DNA of 64,000 nucleotides from Nitrobacter sp963807355 (GCA_963807355.1 CAWEBX010000007.1:248001-312000); one strand, 5' to 3'; counted from the stretch's first letter, positions 30,436 through 38,404 are shown. Notes: a model not told the origin generated them from the sequence alone. Program-made: numbers and translations.

Positions 30436-32945
30436 TACTCGCCCCTCACGTCGACGCGACCCCTGTATGGCTCCTCACATTGCCGGTGGAGCCGGGCCAT
30501 GGGCCCGTCGCTAAAAGAGACCTCGTTACCTCCCGGACGGCCGCAGTAGTCGCAAACGTCGTGGTCCCCCTTTGCAACTGCACACCTGCCCGCAAGCCCG
30601 CCGTTATTGGACTTCTCGCATTTTCCAACTGCACACCCCTCATCCATGGTGTGCACTTCGAAAATTGAAGAAGTGTCCGGTACATCTATGTTGTGTGCAG
30701 GTGTGCGGTTGGGATCGGCTAGATAGCGTTCAAAGGCCTCTTCGAACTGGTCGCGTTTGTAGCCACGGACACGGGCAGTCTTCGGCCCAACGTTGTCCGG
30801 GCCGATGCCAACTGGCTTCAGTATCCGGGCGAGCCGGTTCTGGGTCAGTGGTTTGCCGCCATCCATCTCACCCCAAGGCCGCCCCTCCAGCTCGATCAAA
30901 CGCTGCACCAGATCGGCGGACGGCATCTCGCCATCGGAGAAGGCCACGTCCCGGATGTCCGAGAGCAGTTGCTCAAGCTGGGAGTTTTCTTCGCCAGTCC
31001 GCGCCTGTGCGGCCAAGGCGGCGGCATCGATGTAGCCCGGCCAGTCGCCACCGACGACGGTCGCAATGGCCTTCAGCACCCGCCAGTTGTCGCGGGCACG
31101 GTTGATGATGCCGTCCGGCATCGGCGGTTTGGCAGCGGCGATCTCGACCGCATGGTCTTGAGCCCATCGCGCGCTCTGTCGCGCCAACTGGTCAAGATGT
31201 CCGACCTCGTCGAGGCTGAACGACCTAACCTCACCGTCGGCAGGGCGACGACGTTTCAGACCAACTGGGATAGAACGATCCGCCAGGGTCGGCGGCAGCT
31301 CGCCGATGAGGGCCACGCTGCAAGGAGAGAACGTCGCGAACAGTCGAGGCTCCAGGTCCTCACCAACCACGCGCAGGACCGCACCGTCATGTCGGTGCCC
31401 GCTATTCAAGATGCCTCGCAATTCTTCGCTCAACTCCACGAAGGTGTCTCCTTCATCGATCAGCAGGCAGGGTTTGTGCATTTCGACCACTCTGAGGATG
31501 GCGGCGGCAGTTGCGTTCGAAGCCTTCAAGGGCCGCAGCACCAGCCGGGAGATGATGTCGGTCAGCGTGCTCTTGCCGCACCCCATGACGGGCGAGCTAA
31601 TGCACAATCTCGGCGAAACTAAAAAATGCTCGGCAAGAAATGTGTAGAGCGTCCAGACCGCACAGGATCGGGCCGCATGCTCGGGCAGAACGATGTAGGT
31701 CTGGATAGCCGTAACGATTGCATTGAGCAGGCTCGCGCCGTTGACCGGATCGTCTGACGGCTTCGGCTCATGCAGCTCGACGGCGCGTCCCTGCAAGCGC
31801 CTCCCGTCGTCACCGCCGAGCCTATCACGCTCGTGCTGTACCATGCGGTCGAGGACGCTCGCACGACAGCCAAGGATATCGGCTGCAACCTTGCGCTCGC
31901 GCTCATAGTCGAGTGGCGGGAGCTTTGCGAGCCGCGCGATCTCGATGTCGGTCTCGCTTTGCTCCTCCTCGGGCTCGAACGGCTCGGTGGTCCCGTGCTC
32001 GTCAGGCGGCACCCAGTCCGCCGTCTTGCCGATCAGCCCGTGCAGCGCCTCGGCTGTGCCGCCATGGGCTATCCAGTCGGAGACGTCGCCCTTGAGCGGC
32101 ATGTCGGGCCAGTGCCGCCATAGCTCCAGCACACGAACCCGTTGCGCAATCCCGTGCAGCGCCGTCGCGACAGCCTGTGCGTGATCCTGTCCCGGCAGGA
32201 TCGGTGACCCATCCGGATGGAGCATTGGCTCGCCGGTCTTTTGGTACTTCTTCGGCGGGTCGTTGTCGGGGATGATGACGACGTCCATCCCGCGAAAAAA
32301 CGGGGTTAAATCCTCGTGCCACTTTCCTGCGCCGCCCGCATTGGTGGTTGCGGGCACGCCGAGTTTCCACAAGGCATCGGCATCCCGTTCGCCCTCACAA
32401 ATAACGACGACGCGGTCGTGGGTGTCGAGCATCTCTGGCAAGCGATAGGGAACGGGTTTGACGCCCTTAACGCTCCAGCTCCAACCCTTGCCGTTTGGTT
32501 TGCGTTGCCGGAAGTCTTTCGGTTGAAACCGGCAGACCTGAAAGACCAGCTCGCCGTCCTGATCGGCATAGTCATAGGTGGCGACAATCTTTCCAGGTGC
32601 CGCTCGCTGCTTGCCGTTCGCCTTGCGCGGCTCGGCGCGAGGGATGTCGCGGCCGACGAAGTCCCGCGCGAAGACCAGTGCGGCCGGGAAATCACAACTG
32701 CGCTCGCGCGGGATCAAGTCGAACAGGTCGCCGCCCTGTTGTACCTCGTGATCGAAAAAGCTCCCGGCCTTTTTCCCGGCAACGATGACGGCGAGCGAGC
32801 CCCTCGTGCCGAAACGCATGTCCGCTTTTGACGACAACGACGCGTTCGGCTCGCCTAGCAGGTGCCGCGCCAGCTCGGCGGCGCGACCCGCGAGCGCGAT
32901 GCGGATATCCTCGGTGTCGTCGCGGTGGCGTGCTGTCTTGGTCAT
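30435..32945 (-). CDS. TOPRIM primase / DUF3631 helicase fusion (element replication protein)
   Basis: About 836 residues from ATG at 32945; a further in-frame ATG at 32984 lacks a ribosome site. Counting from that longer start, a TOPRIM-like module carries VVVICEGERDADALW (192-206) and DVVIIPDND (234-242). A P-loop ATPase follows, with Walker A SSPVMGCGKSTL (463-474) and Walker B PCLLIDEGD (505-513), then a DUF3631-type segment (IPVGLKRRRP). The C-terminus has CDYCGRPGGN, a possible zinc knuckle. This is the domain logic of P4-alpha-like satellite and plasmid replication proteins. It should prime and unwind DNA at the element's own origin. Confidence 0.86.
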   Translation of the reverse strand: MTKTARHRDDTEDIRIALAGRAAELARHLLGEPNASLSSKADMRFGTRGSLAVIVAGKKAGSFFDHEVQQGGDLFDLIPRERSCDFPAALVFARDFVGRDIPRAEPRKANGKQRAAPGKIVATYDYADQDGELVFQVCRFQPKDFRQRKPNGKGWSWSVKGVKPVPYRLPEMLDTHDRVVVICEGERDADALWKLGVPATTNAGGAGKWHEDLTPFFRGMDVVIIPDNDPPKKYQKTGEPMLHPDGSPILPGQDHAQAVATALHGIAQRVRVLELWRHWPDMPLKGDVSDWIAHGGTAEALHGLIGKTADWVPPDEHGTTEPFEPEEEQSETDIEIARLAKLPPLDYERERKVAADILGCRASVLDRMVQHERDRLGGDDGRRLQGRAVELHEPKPSDDPVNGASLLNAIVTAIQTYIVLPEHAARSCAVWTLYTFLAEHFLVSPRLCISSPVMGCGKSTLTDIISRLVLRPLKASNATAAAILRVVEMHKPCLLIDEGDTFVELSEELRGILNSGHRHDGAVLRVVGEDLEPRLFATFSPCSVALIGELPPTLADRSIPVGLKRRRPADGEVRSFSLDEVGHLDQLARQSARWAQDHAVEIAAAKPPMPDGIINRARDNWRVLKAIATVVGGDWPGYIDAAALAAQARTGEENSQLEQLLSDIRDVAFSDGEMPSADLVQRLIELEGRPWGEMDGGKPLTQNRLARILKPVGIGPDNVGPKTARVRGYKRDQFEEAFERYLADPNRTPAHNIDVPDTSSIFEVHTMDEGCAVGKCEKSNNGGLAGRCAVAKGDHDVCDYCGRPGGNEVSFSDGPMARLHRQCEEPYRGRVDVRGE

Positions 32946-33032
32946 AGGTCTTAGAACCTTGCGAGAGGTTTGGACCGGGCTCATATTGGCGGGTGGTGAT
33001 GCCCCGGCCGTTTGCCCGGTCGGAAAAGTCTG

Positions 33033-33070
33033 AAAAGCCCCGGACGTGGTCCCCTTCGCGTCCGGGGCTT
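33033..33070 (-). terminator. Rho-independent terminator upstream of the primase gene
   Basis: Arms AAGCCCCGGACG (33035-33046) and CGTCCGGGGCTT (33059-33070) pair perfectly over 12 bp with a 12-nt loop. Read on the minus strand the stem is followed by TTTTCAGACTTTT. It lies after the 33103-33432 gene and before the primase start, so the primase likely has its own promoter or depends on read-through. Confidence 0.78.
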
Positions 33071-33102
33071 CGCTTTGTTCAGCGGGCTTCGCCCCTTTTG
33101 TC

Positions 33103-33432
33103 CTATTCCGCCGCTTGCATCATCGGTTCTGTGAGTTTGTCGATCGCCGCGAAGACCCGGCCGACGCCGATCTTTTTGATGACACGCTCGACGTCGGCAT
33201 CGCTCAACCGCCTTCGGTATTTGTTGTGCAAGGTGGACAGCGTGATCGCGCCACACGCCAGACGCTCGCGCTCGTCGGTGCTGATGTGGCGTAGAGAAGC
33301 CACATAGGAGATCGAGACCCGCGCCACCGCTGCAGCCTGCGGCCGAGTGAGGTTGTAAAGAGATCCATGCTGCAGATCGTGGGCCAGTAGCGCACGCTTC
33401 GCGGGACTAAGCAGTCTCAAGCGGCGGGCCAA
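33103..33432 (-). CDS. Putative DNA-binding hypothetical protein
   Basis: 109 residues from TTG at 33432 (no ATG is available in frame). RPQAAAVARVSISYVASLRH resembles a helix-turn-helix, with a second helical half (LSDADVERVIKKIGVGRVFAAIDKL). Family not named with confidence. It lies between the AlpA-like gene and the primase gene on the same strand and is followed by a terminator, so it is probably an early regulatory gene of the element. Confidence 0.6.
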   Translation of the reverse strand: MARRLRLLSPAKRALLAHDLQHGSLYNLTRPQAAAVARVSISYVASLRHISTDERERLACGAITLSTLHNKYRRRLSDADVERVIKKIGVGRVFAAIDKLTEPMMQAAE

Positions 33433-33636
33433 TTCGCGGCCGTTGATATCGGAGCGACAGGAATTGCGCTGCCGCTAATGGGACTATATAAATCCATGAC
33501 TAAGTTTTCCTTCGGTAAACGGCCGGTTTGTCCTGATCCTTTGCGGGGTTGAGGGACACCGGCTGTTTTCATGTCGGCAGTTTTGTTGAAGTGATCCGCG
33601 CGTGGCCGCCGAACGTCACCGCGCGCGGCAAACTGT

Positions 33637-33897
33637 TTATGCGGACACCTCCTCGCGCGCGCGCCGCCAAGCCGCAGCCGCTTCATGCGAGATCAAAACT
33701 CGCCGACCGACCTTCATCTCGATCGGGCCACGACCTTGGCTCTTCAGTTTCCAGTAGAGCGCTGGCGAGAAGCCGTTCGCGTTGCAAAACTCGACAATAG
33801 AGAGTGCGAGCAGCGGCACCGGCGCGACCTGGCGTGGTGCGCGTTTCTGCTTTGGCACGGCTTTCTTGCGCGAGCGCGCGGGTTTCGGCTTTCGCAT
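33637..33897 (-). CDS. AlpA/excisionase-like HTH protein
   Basis: 86 residues. A basic N-terminal tail (RKPKPARSRKKAVPKQKRAP) is followed by a short winged-helix: LSIVEFCNANGFSPALYWKL, then GRGPIEMKVGRRVLISHEAAAAWRRARE, the pattern of AlpA-like and excisionase proteins that recognise DNA through a MerR-like helix. In P4-type and related elements such proteins drive excision or activate the integrase. Iterons lie about 80-120 bp upstream of its start. Confidence 0.78.
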   Translation of the reverse strand: MRKPKPARSRKKAVPKQKRAPRQVAPVPLLALSIVEFCNANGFSPALYWKLKSQGRGPIEMKVGRRVLISHEAAAAWRRAREEVSA

Positions 33898-33977
33898 CCG
33901 AAGGCTCCAGCATTGAAGATTAAACTGTGTGCTGGATGATGGGCCTTGACGGCCGGATTTGTGAAGCCAAAGTCGGC

Positions 33978-34017
33978 GACAGGTTTAGACAGGTGAGGAC
34001 AGGTTAGAGCCTGTCCT
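33978..34017. promoter_or_regulatory. GACAGGT iterons plus inverted copy
   Basis: GACAGGT occurs at 33978-33984, 33988-33994 and 33998-34004, exactly 10 bp apart, so on one face of the helix. AGGACAGG (33996-34003) pairs with CCTGTCCT (34010-34017) across 6 nt. It lies upstream of the alpA-like gene and downstream of the 34029-34520 gene. It may be a regulator-binding array, an excisionase site or a replication iteron set. Confidence 0.65.
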
Positions 34018-34028
34018 AATTTGTCCCG

Positions 34029-34520
34029 TTAGCGCAGCCCGCGAATGTATCGCGCTAATGTTTTGTCGCTGGCGCTGGTCTGCAATTTTTTGCGCAGATC
34101 CTGATACTTTTGCTTCCAGCGTCGAGGGTCACGCTTAAGGTCACGCAGCAACTTGCGGCCTTCTTTGATTTGGGCCGAAGACAGCATTACATGCGGCCCC
34201 GGCTTCTCTCGGGGTTGCGGCTTGGTCTGCTTCTGTTTGGATTTGTGCTTCGGCTCGGATTTCTGTTTCGCCTTGGTCTTAACATCGGCGCTGGCAGGCT
34301 GATGCGGCTGCTCTGCCCATGGCGGCCGCTTCTGATTGTTGCGGATCTCCACGTAGTCGTCGAGGAACTCGCGACCCTCATTGAGCTTGGCGCGCTGTTC
34401 AGGAGTTTCGGCAGGAGGCTTCTTCTGTAGGGCGGCGCGCTGCTGGGGCGTGTAGGTGCCCGCCAGCTTCTTGAAGAGCGCGCGCTGTTCAGGTGTATAA
34501 TTGTCGGCAACCTTGCCCAT
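34029..34520 (-). CDS. Basic repeat-containing hypothetical protein at the right end of the element
   Basis: 163 residues from MGKVADNYTPEQR (an ATG 12 bp upstream is possible). The N-terminus has three copies of a ~15-residue unit centred on TPEQRA / TPQQRA / TPEQRA. The middle is a Lys/Gln-rich low-complexity linker (KTKAKQKSEPKHKSKQKQ) and the end is a charged helical region (KLLRDLKRDPRRWKQKYQDL). Family not recognised. The composition suggests binding of nucleic acid or another acidic partner. Confidence 0.6.
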   Translation of the reverse strand: MGKVADNYTPEQRALFKKLAGTYTPQQRAALQKKPPAETPEQRAKLNEGREFLDDYVEIRNNQKRPPWAEQPHQPASADVKTKAKQKSEPKHKSKQKQTKPQPREKPGPHVMLSSAQIKEGRKLLRDLKRDPRRWKQKYQDLRKKLQTSASDKTLARYIRGLR

Positions 34521-34545
34521 GTGCGATCTCACTTGGGTTGGTCAG

Positions 34546-34581
34546 ACCGGGCCGCCGACGTTGACAGCGTCGCGGCCCGGT
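34546..34581. repeat. Long stem-loop upstream of the right-end gene
   Basis: ACCGGGCCG (34546-34554) pairs with CGGCCCGGT (34573-34581), and CGACG (34556-34560) with CGTCG (34568-34572), leaving a small loop: a 14-bp stem with one bulge. No T-tract follows on either strand, so it is not a typical terminator. It lies 26 bp upstream of the 34520 start and could act in the mRNA leader or as a protein-binding site. Confidence 0.55.
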
Positions 34582-34645
34582 CGCTTGTTATCGCGCCGCC
34601 GACAAGGCTAGAACAAGCCGTTTTTCCTCGGTTCAAACCACGCTG

Positions 34646-34663
34646 GGGACACTATAGGGACAC
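34646..34663 (+). repeat. Integrase arm-type sites, right arm
   Basis: GGGACAC at 34646-34652 and 34657-34663, matching the left pair in sequence, spacing and direction. The surrounding 20 bp are also similar at both ends (GGGACAC, four bases, GGGACACCG). They lie 50-68 bp before the right core repeat. Confidence 0.62.
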
Positions 34664-34710
34664 CGATTTCGCAACTACTTGAGGGGTCAGAATTTTTTTT
34701 CCATAAGCGC

Positions 34711-34728
34711 TTACCCTGCTTGGGAGAA
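34711..34728. repeat. Right attachment-site core (attR)
   Basis: Second copy of the 15-bp core CCCTGCTTGGGAGAA (34714-34728), 80 bp before the hisS start. Together with the left copy it defines the element boundary. The flanking bases differ between the ends, as expected for attL and attR hybrids. Confidence 0.72.
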
Positions 34729-34777
34729 GGAAGAAAGCCTGCCTTGCCCATCTACGCTTCGGCTGATAACCCGGCTG

Positions 34778-34797
34778 TAAGTCAACACTGACTTACA
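34778..34797. promoter_or_regulatory. Inverted repeat in the hisS leader
   Basis: GTAAGTCA (34778-34785) and TGACTTAC (34790-34797) form a perfect 8-bp inverted repeat with a 4-nt spacer, ending 10 bp before the hisS ATG and occupying the place of a ribosome-binding site. It could be an operator or a translation-control hairpin. Confidence 0.5.
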
Positions 34798-34807
34798 AAC
34801 GAGCGCC

Positions 34808-36479
34808 ATGTCCGACAAGAAACCGAAAAAGCCGCAAAAACTCCGCGCCCGTCTGCCGCGCGGGCTGGAGGATCGCGGTCCCGCCGCCATCGCCGCCACG
34901 CGGCAGATGGTCGAGAAAATCCGCGAGGTCTACGAACGCTACGGCTTCGAGCCGGTCGAAACGCCCGCGATGGAATACACCGACGCGCTCGGCAAATTCC
35001 TGCCCGATCAGGATCGGCCGAATGAGGGTGTGTTCTCGTTCCAGGACGACGACGAGCAGTGGATCAGCTTGCGCTACGATCTCACCGCACCGCTGGCTCG
35101 TTATGTCGCGGAAAATTTCCAGAACCTCGCGCTGCCCTATCGCAGCTATCGCGCGGGCTATGTGTTCCGCAACGAGAAGCCGGGGCCGGGACGTTTTCGC
35201 CAGTTCATGCAGTTCGATGCCGACACGGTCGGCAGCGCGTCGCCCGCCGCCGACGCCGAGATGTGCATGATGGCCGCCGACACCATGGAAGCGCTCGGCA
35301 TCCCGCGCGGGCAATATGTGGTGAAGGTCAACAACCGCAAGGTGCTCGATGGCGTGATGGAGAGCATCGGCCTCGGCGGCGATGAGAATGCCGGGCAAGC
35401 GCCTCACCGTTCTCAGCGCGATCGATAAGTTAGATCGAGTTCGGTATCGAAGGTGTTCGTCAGCTTCTCGGTGAAGGGCGCAAGGATGAGAGCGGCGACT
35501 TTACGAAGGGTGCCGGACTCGACGAACAGCAGATCGCATGTCGTCGGGTTTGCAATTTCAAGGCTATTATCTGAGCACGGACGGTCCTCACTGAGGCGGG
35601 TCGACCTGATGATCCAGAACTGGCGATCACTCGAGAGGTCGGATGTATCTCGGATGGATAGACTTCATTCCGCATCGGGCTCTTGCGACAGATGTTTTGC
35701 GACGTTGACGCTTATGTTGAGCGTTTGAGGGAAGTTGCGTGCAGGTCGAGCTCAAGTTGGTCAAGAAGGTAGTCGAGAACTTCGCAAATTGCGATGAACC
35801 TCTGTCAGAGCCGGCGTACGGAACAATCAGGTCGAGATCGATCCGTCGTCGTGCGCGGCCTCGAATATTACACCGGCCCGGTCTACGAGGTTGAACTGCT
35901 GCTCGAAACCAAGGACGAGAAGGGCCGCCCGGTGCGCTTCGGCTCGGTCGGCGGCGGCGGGCGTTATGACGGCCTCGTCTCGCGCTTTCGCGGCGAGCCG
36001 GTGCCCGGCGACCGGTTTTTCCATCGGCGTGTCGCGCCTGCAGGCGGCGCTCACCATGCTCGGCAAGCTCGATACTAAACCGCAAGCGGGCCCGGTGGTC
36101 GTCACCGTGTTCGGCGGCGACATCGCGGGCTACCAGAAAATGGTCGCGACTTGCGCAACGCGGGTATCCGCGCCGAGCTCTATCTCGGCAATCCGAAACA
36201 TTCGCTCGGCCAGCAGATGAAATACGCCGACAAGCGCCATTCGCACCGTGCGCGATCATCCAGGGCACCGACGAAAAGGCCAACGGCAAGGTGCAGATCA
36301 AGGATCTGATCGCGGGCGCCGGGCTGACGTCGATCGAGGACCGCGCCGAGTATCTGAAGAAGCAGGCCGAGGCGCAGATCGAAGTCAGCGAGAGCGATCT
36401 CGTCGCCGAGGTGCAGAAGCTGCTCGCGCGCCATGGTGTGAGGTGGGAGTTAGCCATCGTCTTGCCTGCGCAGGCTTGA
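34808..36479 (+). CDS. hisS: Histidyl-tRNA synthetase (frameshifted; unexplained central segment)
   Basis: Class II synthetase charging tRNA-His. The N-terminus is clear (LRARLPRGLEDRGPAAI; motif 2 region YRAGYVFRNEKPGPGRFRQF), and the core continues through GEGRKDESGDFTKGAGL. The 3' half has the family sequence VVRGLEYYTGPVYEVELL and FGSVGGGGRYDGLVSRF and ends near EVQKLLARHGV. Frame changes occur near 35396, 35455, 35845, 36015, 36155 and 36245. Between about 35545 and 35835 no frame reads as HisRS and all contain stops. Since hisS is essential, an intact copy must exist or this stretch is misassembled. Confidence 0.87.
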
Positions 36480-36540
36480 GCGTTCTTCGAGCGAAGTGGA
36501 TACCCGTTCGCGTGAAGAAAACGCGTTCGATCAAATCATA
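36478..36540. repeat. REP-like dispersed repeat, copy 1
   Basis: Starts at the end of hisS: the GAGCGAAGTGGA core, then GTTCGCGTGAAGAAAACGCG. The same two blocks occur at 40137-40198. It lies between convergent genes (hisS and the DUF3617 gene). Confidence 0.6.
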
Positions 36541-36578
36541 GAGCTATGCTTCTGATTTTGTCAGAAGTGGAAAAAGCT

Positions 36579-37109
36579 CTACTTCGGCACCATCGACTTG
36601 AATTTTTGGAGGTCGCGCAGGTTCATCTTGAGGCCGCCGGGCATCACGATATCGCCGGGTTTCTGACCCTCCTTGCAGGCGCCGGCCCATTTCGCCGTCA
36701 GGGTCATCTTGCTGTCTGCGCTTCCGAGCTTGCCGCCTTCGCTGTGCGAGTGTGACGTTCACCGTGTAGGCGGAGTTGAAATCGCCCGAGGTTTCGGCGT
36801 GCGATGTCATGGTCGCGCCACCCCCGGTGCAGACCGAATCCGACGACGTAGCCGGTCGCGGTTTTCTGGATATCGTTTTTCGTGCAGTTCTGCTTGGCCG
36901 CGGGCGGCGAAATCCGACGTGAACTCGCGATCGACGGCTTCGCTGGTGCACTGCTGGATCGCGACGTCCGGCAGCTTGGTGCCCTCGTGCTGCATGTGGA
37001 TTTCCCACAGCCCGGCCTTGCGGATCGGCATTTCCACGGACGCGGCCAGCGCAGGCGCGCTCGCGAGCAGCATCAGCGCGCAGATCGAAAAACCAAGAGA
37101 CCGTCGCAT
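36579..37109 (-). CDS. DUF3617-family exported protein (frameshifted)
   Basis: About 176 residues. A signal peptide (RRSLGFSICALMLLASAPALA) precedes the domain, which has the family's GLWEIHMQHEGTKLPDVAIQQC and, after a frame change near 36895, DSVCTGGGATMTSHAETSGDF and the end GLKMNLRDLQKFKSMVPK. Several indels break it. Function of DUF3617 proteins is unknown; they are periplasmic. The preceding small gene reads into it in frame only because its own stop is obscured. Confidence 0.78.
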
Positions 37110-37270
37110 CGCAAGCTCCGTCGGTGGGATCATGGCGCGGATTTGCCATTCGGATCCCCTTTGAATAGCCGGGGACAGCCGCACTAAAAAGTTTTTGATT
37201 GGGAGTTTCGCTTGCAGCGTTTGCTGTAAAAAATTGGCAGCGAACGCCGAATTCACCCACAAGGGTGGGC

Positions 37271-37565
37271 TCAGTAGCGCGTCCGCAGCGGGGGCTGATC
37301 CGGCACCGTAGGGCACCCAGCGGCAGGCGAACGAGATGTAGCCGCCGGGATAGGCCTGGGCGCCGAGGAATTTCACCACCTTGCCGTAGCGCGCGCAGTG
37401 ATCGATTGCGAGGGCACTGAAAATCTGCCTGATCCGCACCACCGAATAGGAGATAATTCCGCCGGTGTCGTTGCCCTTGACCGGCGGCACCCAGTCGGCC
37501 CGCGCCGATCCGCAAACCAGCACGCCCGTCATCGCCGTCAGCAAAGCCGCTCCGAGCAATCGCAT
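37271..37565 (-). CDS. Small exported hypothetical protein
   Basis: Start ATG at 37565 with GGAG 7 bp upstream. A signal peptide (MRLLGAALLTAMTGVLVCGSARA) is followed by a short mature part (SVVRIRQIFSALAIDHCARYGKV, AYPGGYISFACRWV). The frame runs on without stop into the downstream DUF3617 gene; a one-base shift near 37310 would end it at 37271, which fits better because the read-through part has no protein-like character. Family not recognised. Confidence 0.55.
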
Positions 37566-37732
37566 CGTCATCTCCATCGTTGCGACTCGAACCTTAGAGC
37601 GCCGAGCGGGCCATGAAAAGAACGGCAAGCCTGTCATCATGGAGTTAGCGCCGCGGGTGTTGCCGTGCCGCACTTGACCTTGCGCGGGCTTCGCGGCACC
37701 GTCACAAGGCTCGGATCATCGGCGGACCTCCC

Positions 37733-38208
37733 ATGCGCAACCTTATCACATCCTTGAAGAAAGCCGGTGTCCGGCGCCGTGCTCGGCGCGGTTCTGGGGC
37801 TGTTCGCTACGCTGCCGGTGGCGCACGCGCCAATCCGCTGGAGCTGAATTTTCGGTCTGTTCGGGCCGTCCTATGAGGGCCGGGTGGCGGGCTGTGAGGC
37901 CGGGCTGCCGATCATCACATCGGAATTTTGGGAGCAAGGAAAGCAACTTCTGGAATTCCCCGCTGCGGATCACGGGCTACGGCAGTGTCCACGAAACGGC
38001 TTTCCGGCCATGGCAGTCCGACAATATCCCGCGCCGCTACTGCACCGCCGACGCGATGATCAGCGATGGCAGAGTTCGCACCGTGCATTACTCGATCATC
38101 GAGGATGGCGGGATTTCCGGGATGGGCCAGGGCGTCGAGTGGTGCGTGGTCGGCCTCGATCGCAACTGGGCCTATAGTCCGGCCTGCCGCGCCGCGCAGC
38201 CTAAATGA
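37733..38208 (+). CDS. Exported hypothetical protein (frameshifted)
   Basis: ATG at 37733 begins MRNLITSLKKAG, followed in alternate frames by a signal-like stretch (AVLGLFATLPVAHA) and GPSYEGRVAGCEA. The last 100 residues (NFWNSPLRITGYGSVHETAFRP and RYCTADAMISDGRVRTVHYSI) are in one frame and end AQPK at 38208. Four cysteines suggest disulphides in the periplasm. Family not recognised. Confidence 0.58.
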
Positions 38209-38404
38209 GAAGGCTTTTCTGGTCTGAAGTGGAAATGGCTTAACCCGTGTTCTCATCAAGAACTGGGCGTAATCATCGTATACAGCTATCCTTGTAAAGC
38301 TTCAGAGTTTTCCCGGCCTCGGTTCGTTGGCTATGGTTGGCTGATTGTTGTCGGAAAAGTTCTTGCGCGAGGACCGGTTTCCGGCTGGGCTGGGAGTTGG
38401 CGTC

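Larger units (their letters stand above)
24167..34728. mobile_element. Integrated phage-satellite-like element (~10.5 kb)
   Basis: Bounded by direct repeats of a 15-bp core (24170-24184 and 34714-34728). It carries, in order: a tyrosine integrase (+), a small ORF (+), then almost only leftward genes: CsbD protein, two small ORFs, small terminase, two small ORFs, major capsid protein, two small ORFs, primase/helicase, a small ORF, an AlpA-like regulator and a repeat-containing basic protein. Phage-typical content without large terminase, portal, protease or tail genes suggests a satellite or a strongly reduced prophage. It sits between tadG and hisS, not in a tRNA gene. All reading frames in it are intact. 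Confidence 0.8.

Noticed and set aside
33417..33686. 89-codon open frame between alpA-like gene and 33432 gene
   Set aside because: Overlaps both; composition and lack of a ribosome site argue against it.
35545..35835. Intein or group I/II intron in hisS
   Set aside because: Too short and no intein (C/N-terminal junction) or intron-core sequence visible.
35627..36457. 276-codon open frame on the - strand over hisS
   Set aside because: Antisense shadow; Arg-rich and unrelated to any family. Does not explain the odd hisS segment.
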